Shown here: in pieces, positions 36,352 to 45,304 of the stretch
How the letters are laid out: every line of letters starts with the position of its first letter
Numbering within the stretch: position 1 is the stretch's first letter
Origin: Candidatus Aquidulcis sp.
GTDB lineage: Bacteria > Chloroflexota > Anaerolineae > UBA4142
DNA: 64,000 nucleotides
Assembly: GCA_020723345.1 (NCBI GenBank)
Contig: DYJA01000018.1
Location: 21,259 to 85,258 of the forward strand
Direction of reading: 5' to 3'
Position numbers and translations under genes: made by a program
The notes under the pieces: generated by a model
What the model was told of the DNA's origin: nothing
Databases searched by the model: none
Seen by the model: only the letters and a program-made list of their open reading frames with translations

Positions 36352-36740
36352 ATCAACGTTTCCCGATTCACATCCATCGCCGCGCTGAAAACGGCGTGAC
36401 GACGTTTCTGGCGACGACTGCGCTCGTCAAACTCGCGGACGCGCCCGATCAGGTGCAAGCGCAGTTGCGCGATTTTGCCGACGCGTACGCGCGCACACTT
36501 GCGGAAGCGCGCGCCGCGCTTGACGATTCGCGCGCGTACTGGCGCGTCGGCAAGGCGATTTACGATTTCGAGGCGTCGCTCGGCGGGGCAGGGTTTTATC
36601 TCGCGGGACAGACCGCGACGTTCGCGCGCGATCTGGGACTGAACGCGGGCACGCTTCGGAAAGTTCTCGCGTTCTATCGGCGCAATGCGGACGCGAATGC
36701 GCTGCGCGCGGATTCGCCATGGCGGCGGCGCAGCGCGTAA
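36348..36740 (+). CDS. small partner protein with DUF1016-N-like region
   Basis: 130 residues. The ATG overlaps the ATPase stop (ATGA), so the two are made together. The segment from about 52 to 112 (RAYWRVGKAIYDFE ... DLGLNAGTLRKVLAFYRR) resembles the helical N-terminal half of DUF1016/YhcG nucleases (ywEiGr-I ... Nl--mr-Fy). The PDDEXK nuclease half is missing. It may be an adaptor or DNA-binding partner of the MORC-like ATPase. Family assignment is by eye and tentative. Confidence 0.45.
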   Translation: MNQRFPIHIHRRAENGVTTFLATTALVKLADAPDQVQAQLRDFADAYARTLAEARAALDDSRAYWRVGKAIYDFEASLGGAGFYLAGQTATFARDLGLNAGTLRKVLAFYRRNADANALRADSPWRRRSA

Positions 36741-36747
36741 GGAATTT

Positions 36748-36807
36748 GTCCACGAAGGACACGAAGGTCACGAAGAAATTTCGTGTCCTTCGTGCGCTTC
36801 GTGGACG
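36748..36807. repeat. hairpin repeat of CACGAAGGA words
   Basis: GTCCACGAAGGACACGAAGG on the left folds against CCTTCGTGCGCTTCGTGGAC on the right. Related AAGGACGCGAAA/CACGAAG words occur at 28360-28378, 39416-39437 and inside an MFS gene at 60997-61025. Confidence 0.75.
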
Positions 36808-36888
36808 AGAGGGTTACCCAAGACGAAAATCGCGCTGGCGGACGCGGCTGGCGCGGTGAGAAATCCAAATCAATCGCAAGGAGGAAGG

Positions 36889-37047
36889 ATGAAAGTCAAG
36901 ACCCACAAACCCAACTCGGTCATCTGGATCGTCGCGTTCTTGCTGTTCCTGTACGGGTTGGTTGCATTTTTCGTGCCGCTCCCGTATTCGGGATTCGCCG
37001 TTCTTATTTCGGCGGCGCTGTTGCTGCTGGGAACGACGGTGTTTTAG
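36889..37047 (+). CDS. small two-helix membrane protein (52 aa)
   Basis: ATG 36889 behind AAGGAGGAAGG. The 52-residue product is a basic start followed by two hydrophobic helices separated by a short PLPYSG turn, ending TTVF. No family recognised; similar tiny predicted membrane proteins often precede DUF4404 genes. Its strong ribosome-binding site supports translation. Confidence 0.6.
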   Translation: MKVKTHKPNSVIWIVAFLLFLYGLVAFFVPLPYSGFAVLISAALLLLGTTVF

Positions 37048-37060
37048 CGCGGCGCAAGTG

Positions 37061-37145
37061 CTTGGATCGCGAAACTCGCGAAATGGAGCGATAACCGCAA
37101 GTCTTGCGCGGCTTGCGTACTTTTCGCGGGTTTCGTGATCCCAAG
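37061..37145. repeat. imperfect inverted repeat downstream of small membrane gene
   Basis: CTTGGATCGCGAAACTCGCG on the left matches, as reverse complement with mismatches, CGCGGGTTTCGTGATCCCAAG on the right, with a small internal GCAAGTCTTGCG hairpin. Confidence 0.55.
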
Positions 37146-37241
37146 GTTTTGTTTGTGCTTTGTCCAAAACTCGACGGCGCCCTTGCAAAATGGATTGCGT
37201 GTTGCAGAGGCAGCGGCGCGTTTTTAGAAAGGAACAAGACT

Positions 37242-37496
37242 ATGGATTCGCAATTGCACCAGAAACTCGCGGAGCTTCACGCTGAACTCGAACAAACGCA
37301 AGTGCTCGACGATGAAGCGCGGCAATTGCTTGGGCATTTGCAGCGCGATATTCAAGCCGTGCTGAAGGAATCGAATCCATCTACGCGCAAATCACTGCGC
37401 GAGCGTTTGAGCGCGGCGGTTGGGCATTTCGAAGAATCGCACCCCAGTCTCACTCTGATGCTCAAGCAAGTTCTGGATAGTCTCGCGCAGGTCTAG
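37242..37496 (+). CDS. DUF4404 family protein
   Basis: 84 residues from ATG 37242, preceded by AAAGGA. It is highly charged and helical: QLHQKLAELHAELEQTQ, DDEARQLLGHLQRDIQ, then RLSAAVGHFEESHPSL. This matches the length and pattern of DUF4404, whose function is unknown. Probably soluble and cytoplasmic. It sits between two tiny membrane proteins. Confidence 0.75.
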   Translation: MDSQLHQKLAELHAELEQTQVLDDEARQLLGHLQRDIQAVLKESNPSTRKSLRERLSAAVGHFEESHPSLTLMLKQVLDSLAQV

Positions 37497-37529
37497 AGTC
37501 ACCCAATAACTCACAAGGAGGAAGATCGG

Positions 37530-37718
37530 ATGGACTGGTTGTTCAAGTTAGTCGGTTGGCTGATTGATGTGGACATCTGGGTTGATCGGCTGCGGGCAGT
37601 GCCGGAACTCTATTCAAAGCACGGTATCAAAGGTTGTTTGCTCGTAATGTTGTTTTTTGTGCTTCTGTTTGCATGCATCGCGGTTTTTGTCTACGGTTCG
37701 GGCGGTGGAACTCCGTAG
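37530..37718 (+). CDS. small single-span membrane protein (62 aa)
   Basis: ATG 37530 behind AAGGAGGAAGATCGG. An amphipathic, Trp-rich N-terminus (MDWLFKLVGWLIDVD) is followed by one strong membrane helix (LLVMLFFVLLFACIAVFVYG) and a GSGGGTP tail. No family recognised. It lies 33 bp after the DUF4404 gene and is followed by a terminator, so the small genes probably form one unit. Confidence 0.55.
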   Translation: MDWLFKLVGWLIDVDIWVDRLRAVPELYSKHGIKGCLLVMLFFVLLFACIAVFVYGSGGGTP

Positions 37719-37764
37719 CCGTGCAGGAAAGATTGAGCGATGTCGTAGATCAGGTGTTTGTGCG

Positions 37765-37795
37765 AGGGCGGCGTAATGCTGCCCTTGTTTTGTTT
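37765..37795 (+). terminator. terminator after the small-protein genes
   Basis: Stem AGGGCGGC/GCTGCCCT (one G-T pair), 5-nt loop, then TGTTTTGTTT. Confidence 0.6.
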
Positions 37796-38022
37796 GGCGC
37801 AATCGCAAGTGCCGGGGGCTTGTCAAACATTTCGCGATGTGGCAGAAATCTGCTCGCGGCGCGCGCGATGACACCGAATTTCAAATTTTGCAAGCAGATC
37901 GTCGAGATAATGAATCGATTCAAAGATATTTTCATCATCAATAATACGATCTACGGCAACGACGATAACGGTTCTGCATTTGCTCGACCAGCGTTCCCTC
38001 AGCGCAATTGACGATTTTTGAT
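37796..38022. other. gene-free interval before the AbrB-family gene
   Basis: No supported coding frame, no strong structure. A/T-richer at 37910-37970. Only short overlapping frames without ribosome-binding sites. Confidence 0.5.
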
Positions 38023-38050
38023 TTGTGTTTTGCCGCATCGCGCGTAAAAT
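38023..38050 (+). promoter_or_regulatory. possible promoter of the AbrB-family gene
   Basis: TTGTGT (38023-38028), 16-bp spacer, TAAAAT (38045-38050). It is only ten bases from the ATG, so the ribosome-binding site GAGGAGAA would overlap the transcript start. Confidence 0.35.
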
Positions 38051-38060
38051 GCGAGGAGAA

Positions 38061-39122
38061 ATGGATGCTATCTTCGATCTCGAATTCGCGCGCGCGACGA
38101 TGGTGCTTGCGTTTGGGTTGCTCGGTTGGTGGATCGGCGCGCGCGTCAATCTGCCCGCGCCCGCGCTTTTGGGTTCAATGCTGCTCGTCGCGATCGTGAC
38201 CGCGACCGGGTTGATTCCCCCTCCCAATTTTCCTCAGTGGTTGCGCGTCTTGGTGCAGTCCGTCATTGGCGGATACATCGGTTTAAAGATCGACCGCGCC
38301 GCGCTTGCCTCGACGCGAACGCTGCTCGTTCCCATCATGGCTTCGACGGTGTGGTTTGTCGCGTTCACTTTGCTGATCGGTTACGCGATGGCGCGATTGA
38401 CGAGCATGGACTTGTACACCGCGCTGCTGTCCGCGACGCCGGGCGGAGTCGCCGAAATGACCGTGATCGCGATGGCGGTTCACGCGGATGTGGCGATGGT
38501 TGCCACGATCCAAGTCGTTCGATTTTTTTGCAGCAACCTGGGCATTCCGTTTTTGGTACGGCGCGGAATAAATCCATGTCCGCTTCCGCGAAATGAAGCG
38601 AATACTGCGGCAACTACTTTGCCTGCGCCGCGCGGATTGCACTGGCTCGCGTGCTTGGGCGTTGGCGCATTGGGCGGCTTTGGTCTCGACGCGCTTCAGG
38701 TTCCGGCAGGCGGTGTCATCGGCGCGATGCTCGCGGTCGCGATTGTCCAGTTGGCGGGCGCGCGCTTGCGGACGTTGCCCGCGCGCGCGCGGATGCTGGC
38801 GCAAACGTTTATTGGCGTGTTCGTCGGCGTTACGTTCACGCAGCAAACACTGATCGAGTTGCAAAACTCGTTTGCGATCATTATCGGCGCGACGCTCGCG
38901 ACGCTGGCGAGCTCGTTCATGCTCGCGTTCGTCATGCAGCGCTGGATGCGCTTGGACGCCGGGACGGCGATCCTCGGTTGCGCGCCGAGCGGTTTGTCGT
39001 TGATGCCGGTGATCGCGGATGAACTTGGCGCGCAGACCTTTATCGTGAGTTTGTTTCACCTGACGCGCGTCGTCCTCGTGATTTTGGTCCTGCCGATCAT
39101 TTTTCGATTTTTGATCGCTTGA
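38061..39122 (+). CDS. AbrB-family (PF05145) membrane protein
   Basis: 353 residues from ATG 38061, right behind GAGGAGAA. About ten membrane helices arranged as two repeats, each with the family signature (SATPGGVAEMTVIAMAVH near 135-152 and GCAPSGLSLMPVIADELG near 315-332). This is the family annotated as AbrB/putative ammonia monooxygenase or membrane regulator; real function unknown, probably transport. The stop codon overlaps the -35 box of the next transcription unit. Confidence 0.8.
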   Translation: MDAIFDLEFARATMVLAFGLLGWWIGARVNLPAPALLGSMLLVAIVTATGLIPPPNFPQWLRVLVQSVIGGYIGLKIDRAALASTRTLLVPIMASTVWFVAFTLLIGYAMARLTSMDLYTALLSATPGGVAEMTVIAMAVHADVAMVATIQVVRFFCSNLGIPFLVRRGINPCPLPRNEANTAATTLPAPRGLHWLACLGVGALGGFGLDALQVPAGGVIGAMLAVAIVQLAGARLRTLPARARMLAQTFIGVFVGVTFTQQTLIELQNSFAIIIGATLATLASSFMLAFVMQRWMRLDAGTAILGCAPSGLSLMPVIADELGAQTFIVSLFHLTRVVLVILVLPIIFRFLIA

Positions 39123-39147
39123 CAAATTCGCGCTTGTGTGGTATTTT
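39119..39147 (+). promoter_or_regulatory. promoter of the SAM riboswitch/met operon
   Basis: Consensus TTGACA (39119-39124), 17-bp spacer, TATTTT (39142-39147). The -35 contains the TGA stop of the preceding gene. Confidence 0.75.
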
Positions 39148-39171
39148 AGCGCCACACGAATCGAATAGCGA

Positions 39172-39335
39172 GTGCAAACTCATCCAGAGAGGTGGAGGGA
39201 CCGGCCCTGTGAAACCTCGGCAACCGGATTGGATGCTAGACGTTAGATGTTGGAGTTTAGACGCTCCAACCTCCAACTTCCAACTTCCAGACGCGGTGCC
39301 AATTCCGACAGAAGTACATTCTGGAAGATGAGCGA
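39172..39335 (+). ncRNA. SAM-I (S-box) riboswitch
   Basis: The conserved core is nearly consensus: CAGAGAGGTGGAGGGACCGG, then GAAACCTCGGCAACC, and later CGGTGCCAATTCC followed by ACAGAAG. P1 forms between 39179-39184 (CTCATC) and 39328-39333 (GATGAG). It binds S-adenosylmethionine and turns off the downstream met genes. The variable arm between the two conserved halves (about 39225-39293) is long and holds reiterated TCCAAC words and an AGTTTAGACGCTCCAAC hairpin, which look like dispersed-repeat DNA. Confidence 0.95.
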
Positions 39336-39355
39336 AGATCAACCGATGTCGCTTG

Positions 39356-39389
39356 ACTGCTTCTTCTTATCCAGAGGAAGCAGTTTTTT
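39356..39389 (+). terminator. SAM-regulated intrinsic terminator
   Basis: Stem ACTGCTTC (39356-39363) with GAAGCAGT (39377-39384), followed by six T. It lies 22 bases after the riboswitch P1, the normal place for the expression platform. Confidence 0.85.
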
Positions 39390-40936
<1,547 letters not shown>

Positions 40937-40988
40937 AGCGTATTGTGTGTTGCGTATTGCGAAGACGGAATACGCAGCACGCAACACG
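40937..40988. repeat. GCGTATTGCGTGTTGCG-type repeat between metY and metX
   Basis: GAGCGTATTGTGTGTTGCG and TGCGTATTGCGAAGACG, followed by GGAATACGCAGCACGCAAC, giving a hairpin. Same family as 34602-34622 and 45928-45951. Confidence 0.7.
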
Positions 40989-40999
40989 GGGACTATGGA

Positions 41000-42151
41000 A
41001 TGGAAAACTCAAACTCACTCGGCGTCGTTGAACGAAAGTATTTTGCATTTGCGCAAGATGCGCCGATGCGACTCGACAGCGGCGAAACGCTGGGACCGAT
41101 CACGCTGGCGTACGAAACGTACGGACGACTGAACGCCGAACGCGACAACGCGATCCTGATCGTCCACGCGCTCTCCGGCGACGCGCACGCGGCAGGTCTC
41201 ACGCCGGATGGCAAACTCGGTTGGTGGGACGATTGCATCGGACCCGGCAAGGCGTTCGATACGAACAAATACTTTGTGATTTGTTCGAATGTGATTGGCG
41301 GCTGTCAAGGTTCGACGGGACCCGGTTCGATCAATCTGCAAACCGGCAAACCGTACGCGCTCGGTTTCCCGGTGCTCACGATTGCTGATATGGTGCGCGC
41401 GCAGCGTCACTTGATCGATCACCTGGGCGTCGAAAAATTGCTGGCGGTCGTCGGCGGCAGTATGGGCGGGATGCAGGTTTTGCAGTGGACAGTCAGTTAT
41501 CCTGATCGCGTCCTTGCCGCGCTGCCGCTCGCGACGACTGCGCGTCACTCGCCGATGCTGATCGCGTTCAGCGAAGTCGGGCGGCAGGCAATCTACGCGG
41601 ATCCAAACTGGCGGAACGGCGATTACTACGACAACGGCGCGCGCCCGAACACCGGACTCGCGCTCGCGCGCATGATCGGACACATCACGTACCTCAGTGA
41701 AGAATCGATGCACCAAAAGTTCGGTCGGCGGCTGGAAGCGCGCGAACATTTCGGTTACGATTTCAGCACCGATTTCGCGATCGAGGGTTATCTGCACTAC
41801 AAAGGCAATCGCTTTACCGAACGCTTTGACGCGAATTCGTACCTCTACATCACCAAGTCCATGGATTATTTCGATTTGGCAAATGGAAATGGCAGTCTGA
41901 CCAAAGCGTTCGAAAAATGCGCGGCGTTGATGTACCTCGTCGTCTCGTTTACCTCCGACTGGCTTTATCCAACGTATCACTCGAAAGAAATGGTGAGCGC
42001 GTTGACCGCCATTGGCGCGGATGTGACGTACTGCAATCTGCAATCAACGTGGGGACACGACGCGTTTTTGCTCGAAGTCGAAACGATGACGCGCTTGATT
42101 TCCGATTTCCTCGACCGCGTCGTGTCGCATCACGGGATTCAACTGCCATGA
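41000..42151 (+). CDS. metXA: homoserine O-acetyltransferase
   Basis: 383 residues from ATG 41000; an upstream in-frame start at 40943 runs through repeat DNA. Alpha/beta-hydrolase of the MetX family: HALSGDAH at ~56-63, nucleophile Ser154 in GGSMGGMQ, the acid in FTSDWLYP and His in WGHDAFL. It makes O-acetylhomoserine from homoserine and acetyl-CoA (some homologues use succinyl-CoA, and sequence alone does not fully decide). The stop overlaps metW. Confidence 0.93.
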   Translation: MENSNSLGVVERKYFAFAQDAPMRLDSGETLGPITLAYETYGRLNAERDNAILIVHALSGDAHAAGLTPDGKLGWWDDCIGPGKAFDTNKYFVICSNVIGGCQGSTGPGSINLQTGKPYALGFPVLTIADMVRAQRHLIDHLGVEKLLAVVGGSMGGMQVLQWTVSYPDRVLAALPLATTARHSPMLIAFSEVGRQAIYADPNWRNGDYYDNGARPNTGLALARMIGHITYLSEESMHQKFGRRLEAREHFGYDFSTDFAIEGYLHYKGNRFTERFDANSYLYITKSMDYFDLANGNGSLTKAFEKCAALMYLVVSFTSDWLYPTYHSKEMVSALTAIGADVTYCNLQSTWGHDAFLLEVETMTRLISDFLDRVVSHHGIQLP

Positions 42152-42759
42152 TTACAAACAATTCGATTCATCTGCGCGCCGACTTGCTCGCGATCGCCAA
42201 TCTAACCAAGCCCGGCGAAAAAGTTCTCGACCTGGGTTGCGGGGATGGAACGTTGTTGCGGTACTTGATCGACGCGCGGCAAATCGTCGGACGCGGCGTC
42301 GAGCTATCGGAACCCGATGTGCTCGCGTGCGTCGGCAAGGGCTTGAGCGTGCGCCAGGGCAATCTCGACGAAGGATTGCGCGACTATCCCGATCAATCGT
42401 TCGACACGGTGATTCTCAGCCAGACGCTGCCGTACCTCGACAACCCGTCGTTCATCATTTGCGAAATGCTGCGCGTCGGTCGGCGCGCGCTCGTGAGTTT
42501 TGCGAACTGGGGACACTGGCGTTGTCGGTTGGAATTGCTGTTCACGGGGCGCGTTCCGCTTGCGCCGGGTTTGCCGCAGGCGTGGCACGAATCGCCGCGC
42601 GCGCGTCCGCTGACGGTGCGCGATTTCGCGGATTTGTGCGCGCGCGAGCGCATCAAGGTCGCGCGCGAGATCTACTTGGGGGAATCGTATCGCGCGTTGC
42701 GCGCGAGCGGGTGGGCAAACAATTTGCGCGCAACGATTGCGATTTTTGAGGTAGGATGA
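42148..42759 (+). CDS. metW: MetW, methionine biosynthesis partner of MetX
   Basis: 203 residues; ATG 42148 overlaps the metXA stop (ATGA). Methyltransferase-like fold with VLDLGCGDGTLLRYL at ~27-41, GVELSEPDV and SQTLPYLDNP, followed by the MetW-specific SFANWGHWRCRL and SPRARPLTVRDF. MetW homologues often accompany MetX and are thought to activate it. Last intact gene of the met operon. Confidence 0.93.
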   Translation: MITNNSIHLRADLLAIANLTKPGEKVLDLGCGDGTLLRYLIDARQIVGRGVELSEPDVLACVGKGLSVRQGNLDEGLRDYPDQSFDTVILSQTLPYLDNPSFIICEMLRVGRRALVSFANWGHWRCRLELLFTGRVPLAPGLPQAWHESPRARPLTVRDFADLCARERIKVAREIYLGESYRALRASGWANNLRATIAIFEVG

Positions 42760-42821
42760 GCGCGGTGCTTTGACGCGGTCAGATTTTGGGTGTATACGTG
42801 GCGCAGTTGTGAGTGAGGTGA

Positions 42822-42938
42822 AAGTGGCAAGAAACGGCGTACCTCTTGTCTAACCCGGCGAACGCGGCGCATCTCCACCAATCTATCGCAGAGGCGCGGG
42901 CGGGGAAGATCGTCGAACGCGGGCTGATCGAACCGTGA
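42822..42938 (+). pseudogene. YefM/Phd-type antitoxin remnant
   Basis: The frame of 38 codons ending at TGA 42936-42938 reads KWQETAYLLSNPANAAHL and continues to KIVERGLIEP. This matches the C-terminal half of YefM antitoxins (sWqEtaYLLrsPaNa). A stop codon lies immediately upstream in this frame and no start or N-terminal DNA-binding half is found, so the gene is truncated. Its stop overlaps the toxin GTG. Confidence 0.65.
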
Positions 42939-43191
42939 GATTAGTTTTCACCGAATCCGCCTGGCAGGACTATTTGTGGTTTCAGGAGAAGGATCGTCAG
43001 TTGTTGAAACGAATCAACCAACTGATCAAGGACACGCTGCGCTCACCTTTTGAGGGATTGGGAAAACCTGAGCCGCTAAAGGAGGACTTGCTGGCTTTTG
43101 GTCACGGCGAATCAATGACGAACATCGTTTGGTTTATGCTGTGACTCAAACAGACCTCGTGATTATTTCTTGTCGCTATCACTACAAGTAG
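42935..43191 (+). pseudogene. YoeB-type toxin, frameshifted
   Basis: GTG 42935 opens RLVFTESAWQDYLWFQEKDR, a good YoeB N-terminus, through PEPLKEDL at about 43090. The frame then ends at 43144 with unrelated residues. One frame over, from about 43095 to TAG 43189-43191, reads GFWSRRINDEHRLVYAVTQ and on to SCRYHYK, the expected YoeB C-terminus with the catalytic Glu/His/Tyr region. A single-base deletion near 43094 explains this. With the antitoxin truncated, loss of toxin activity is expected, unless the base is an assembly error. Confidence 0.75.
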
Positions 43192-43224
43192 ACCCGAAGG
43201 GTTTGGCCAAACCCTTCGGGTCTT
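43190..43224. terminator. bidirectional terminator of met operon / nadD
   Basis: A perfect palindrome AGACCCGAAGGGTTTGG plus its complement (43190-43223), with TCTTTG to the right. It separates the plus-strand met/toxin unit from minus-strand nadD. Confidence 0.8.
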
Positions 43225-43238
43225 TGCTTCTGCGATTT

Positions 43239-43841
43239 TCATCCGCGATACAACCTCTTCTCCGCGATGTACTTATCCACCACCTCCGGCACCAAATGCG
43301 CGATGGATTGCCCGGCGCGGACGCGTTCTTGTAAATCGCTTGCCGCGATGTCGAGCGCGGACGATTGCAGAAAGACGACGCGCTCGCGCAAGCCGGGGAT
43401 TTTTTGCTCCAACGCGTCCAGATTTGCCGCGAACCCCGGACGCTGAAACACGGCGAGTTTGCACAGTCGAATCAATTGCTCCGGCGCGCGCCATGTCAGA
43501 ATGTTTGCGAGCGAATCCATCCCCATAATGAAAAACAATTCGACCGAGTTGCCGAATTGTTCGCGCAGGATTCGCATCGTGTCGACGGTGTACGTTGGAC
43601 CCGCACGATCGATGTCGACGCGCGATAGCGCAAACTCCGGATACGGCGCGATTGCAAGCCGAACCATTTCGACGCGCTGTTCGATGGGCGTGATGTGGTT
43701 GCGGAGTTTGTGCGGCGGCAAACGCGTCGGCGCGAACAGAACTTGCGCCAACCCAAGTTGCGTCAACGCTTCGCGCGCGATGAGCAGATGTCCGTTGTGC
43801 GGCGGATCGAACGTGCCGCCGAGCACACCTATTCTCTCCAC
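43239..43841 (-). CDS. nadD: nicotinate-nucleotide adenylyltransferase
   Basis: 200 residues from GTG 43841. Nucleotidyltransferase fold with GGTFDPPHNGHL at residues 8-19, APTRLPPHK at ~37-45 and FIMGMDSLAN at ~103-112. The C-terminal SALDIAASDLQERVRAG replaces the common ISSTEIR signature, as in other deep-branching homologues. It makes deamido-NAD. It overlaps the end of obgE by 13 bases, so the two are co-translated. Confidence 0.93.
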   Translation of the reverse strand: MERIGVLGGTFDPPHNGHLLIAREALTQLGLAQVLFAPTRLPPHKLRNHITPIEQRVEMVRLAIAPYPEFALSRVDIDRAGPTYTVDTMRILREQFGNSVELFFIMGMDSLANILTWRAPEQLIRLCKLAVFQRPGFAANLDALEQKIPGLRERVVFLQSSALDIAASDLQERVRAGQSIAHLVPEVVDKYIAEKRLYRG

Positions 43842-45112
43842 TCCAACTCCACCTCACCAATTCGCACCTTGTCTCCCTCGCGCACGCCGGCGCGCGTCAG
43901 CGCGTCGGTAATGCCCATGCCTTTGAAAACGCGATGCAGGCGCAGAATCGCCTCCTCTTGATCGAAATTCGTCATCGCGACAAGGCGTTCGACTTTTTTG
44001 CCGCGCACGCGGAACGCGTGTCCTTCGCGCGAAACCGCGAACGCGTTTTCGTCTTTGGCGGGACGGATTACGGGCATTTCTTCTTCGACCGTCGCGGCGG
44101 GTGTTTCGCGCGGCAATTCGGCGAGCATTTGCGCGGCGGCGCGGAGCAAATCGCGCACGCCCTGACCGGTCGCGGCGGAAATTGCGTACGCTTGAATTTT
44201 TCGTTTGGCGAACGTCTTTTGGATTTCGCGCCAGCGTTCTTGCGCGTCAGGCAAATCCAGTTTGTTGAACCCGACGATCTGCGGTTTCTCGGCAAGCCGC
44301 GCGCTGTACTGCTCCAACTCGCGGTTGATCGTGTCGAGCGCGGCAAGCGGATCCTCGGTCGAGCCGTCGAGCAGGTGGATCAACACGCGCGTCCGTTCGA
44401 TGTGCCGCAGAAATTTGTCGCCCAAGCCCGCGCCCGCGTGCGCGCCTTCGATCAGACCAGGAATATCGGCGAGCACGATTTCGCGATCATCCACGATGGC
44501 GACGCCCAGGTTCGGCACGAGCGTCGTGAACGGATAATTCGCGATCTTGGGGTGTGCGGCGGTGATCGACGCGAGGAATGTGGATTTCCCGGCGTTCGGC
44601 AAACCGATAACGCCTACATCAGCGATGAGTTTGAGTTCGAGAATAACTGTGCGTGTTCCGCCGGGTTCGCCTTTTTCCGCCCAGCGCGGCGCTTGATTCG
44701 TCGAACTGACGAATGCGGAGTTGCCGCGCCCACCGCGTCCGCCGCGCGCGATGATCGCGCGGTCGTCGCGGTTCACCAGATCGGCAATCACTTCGCCGGT
44801 CGCTTCGTCGCGCGCAATCGTGCCGCGCGGCACTGGCACGAGCAGGTCGGCGCCATTCTTGCCGTGCTTGTCGCTGCCTTGACCGTGCGCGCCGCGTTCG
44901 GCTTTCCAGTGCGGATGCTTGCGGAGATTCAGCAGCGTGTTGAGGTGCGGATTGACGACGAGAACAACGTCGCCGCCGTCGCCGCCGTGACCGCCATTCG
45001 GTCCGCCGTGCGGCACAAATTTTTCGCGGCGAAAACTAACGCAGCCGTTGCCGCCGTTCCCGGCTTGCGCGTAGATTTTTGCTTCGTCAAAGAAAAGAGA
45101 TTCGTCACGCAT
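43829..45112 (-). CDS. obgE: ribosome-associated GTPase ObgE/CgtA
   Basis: 427 residues. Glycine-rich Obg domain (1-158: GNGGNGCVSFRREKF, GGHGGDGGDVV), GTPase domain with G1 GLPNAGKST, G3 DIPGLIEGA and G4 NKLD, and a C-terminal OCT domain (~350-427). An essential GTPase in 50S assembly. The gene order obgE-nadD is common in bacteria. Confidence 0.95.
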   Translation of the reverse strand: MRDESLFFDEAKIYAQAGNGGNGCVSFRREKFVPHGGPNGGHGGDGGDVVLVVNPHLNTLLNLRKHPHWKAERGAHGQGSDKHGKNGADLLVPVPRGTIARDEATGEVIADLVNRDDRAIIARGGRGGRGNSAFVSSTNQAPRWAEKGEPGGTRTVILELKLIADVGVIGLPNAGKSTFLASITAAHPKIANYPFTTLVPNLGVAIVDDREIVLADIPGLIEGAHAGAGLGDKFLRHIERTRVLIHLLDGSTEDPLAALDTINRELEQYSARLAEKPQIVGFNKLDLPDAQERWREIQKTFAKRKIQAYAISAATGQGVRDLLRAAAQMLAELPRETPAATVEEEMPVIRPAKDENAFAVSREGHAFRVRGKKVERLVAMTNFDQEEAILRLHRVFKGMGITDALTRAGVREGDKVRIGEVELEWRE

Positions 45113-45152
45113 CGGCAGAGAGAATAACCGAAAGCGAGGAATAAGTCAACAT

Positions 45153-45247
45153 TAGTCGATCAGTGATTCGTCAATCAGAAACTAGGCAATCGGTCGTCCT
45201 GGTATCCGATTACTTGATCCCTGATTGCCTGATCCCTGATTGCCCGA
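45153..45247. repeat. array of GATCAGTGATT / CCTGATTGCC words
   Basis: About 95 bp of reiterated heptamer-like words (TGATCCCTGATTGCCTGATC) between divergent obgE and rex. The right end supplies part of the rex -35 box. Confidence 0.75.
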
Positions 45248-45268
45248 TTACCAAATTTGTGTTATGAT
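45240..45268 (+). promoter_or_regulatory. promoter of rex
   Basis: TTGCCC (45240-45245), 17-bp spacer, TATGAT (45263-45268). The -35 falls at the end of the preceding repeat array. Confidence 0.6.
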
Positions 45269-45304
45269 ATTCACGCACACGTACTTTTGTTTGGAGGAAG
45301 AGGG

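Noticed and set aside
36748..36807. CRISPR-like array
   Set aside because: CACGAAGGA words are too short and contiguous, with no unique spacers and no cas genes. The word arrays at 9356, 45153 and 57594 fail for the same reason.
45258..45278. Rex operator in the rex promoter (TTGTG ... TTCAC)
   Set aside because: The half-sites are present, but the spacing is two bases longer than in the known TTGTGAA-N4-TTCACAA pattern and the right half ends in GC. Not good enough to call.
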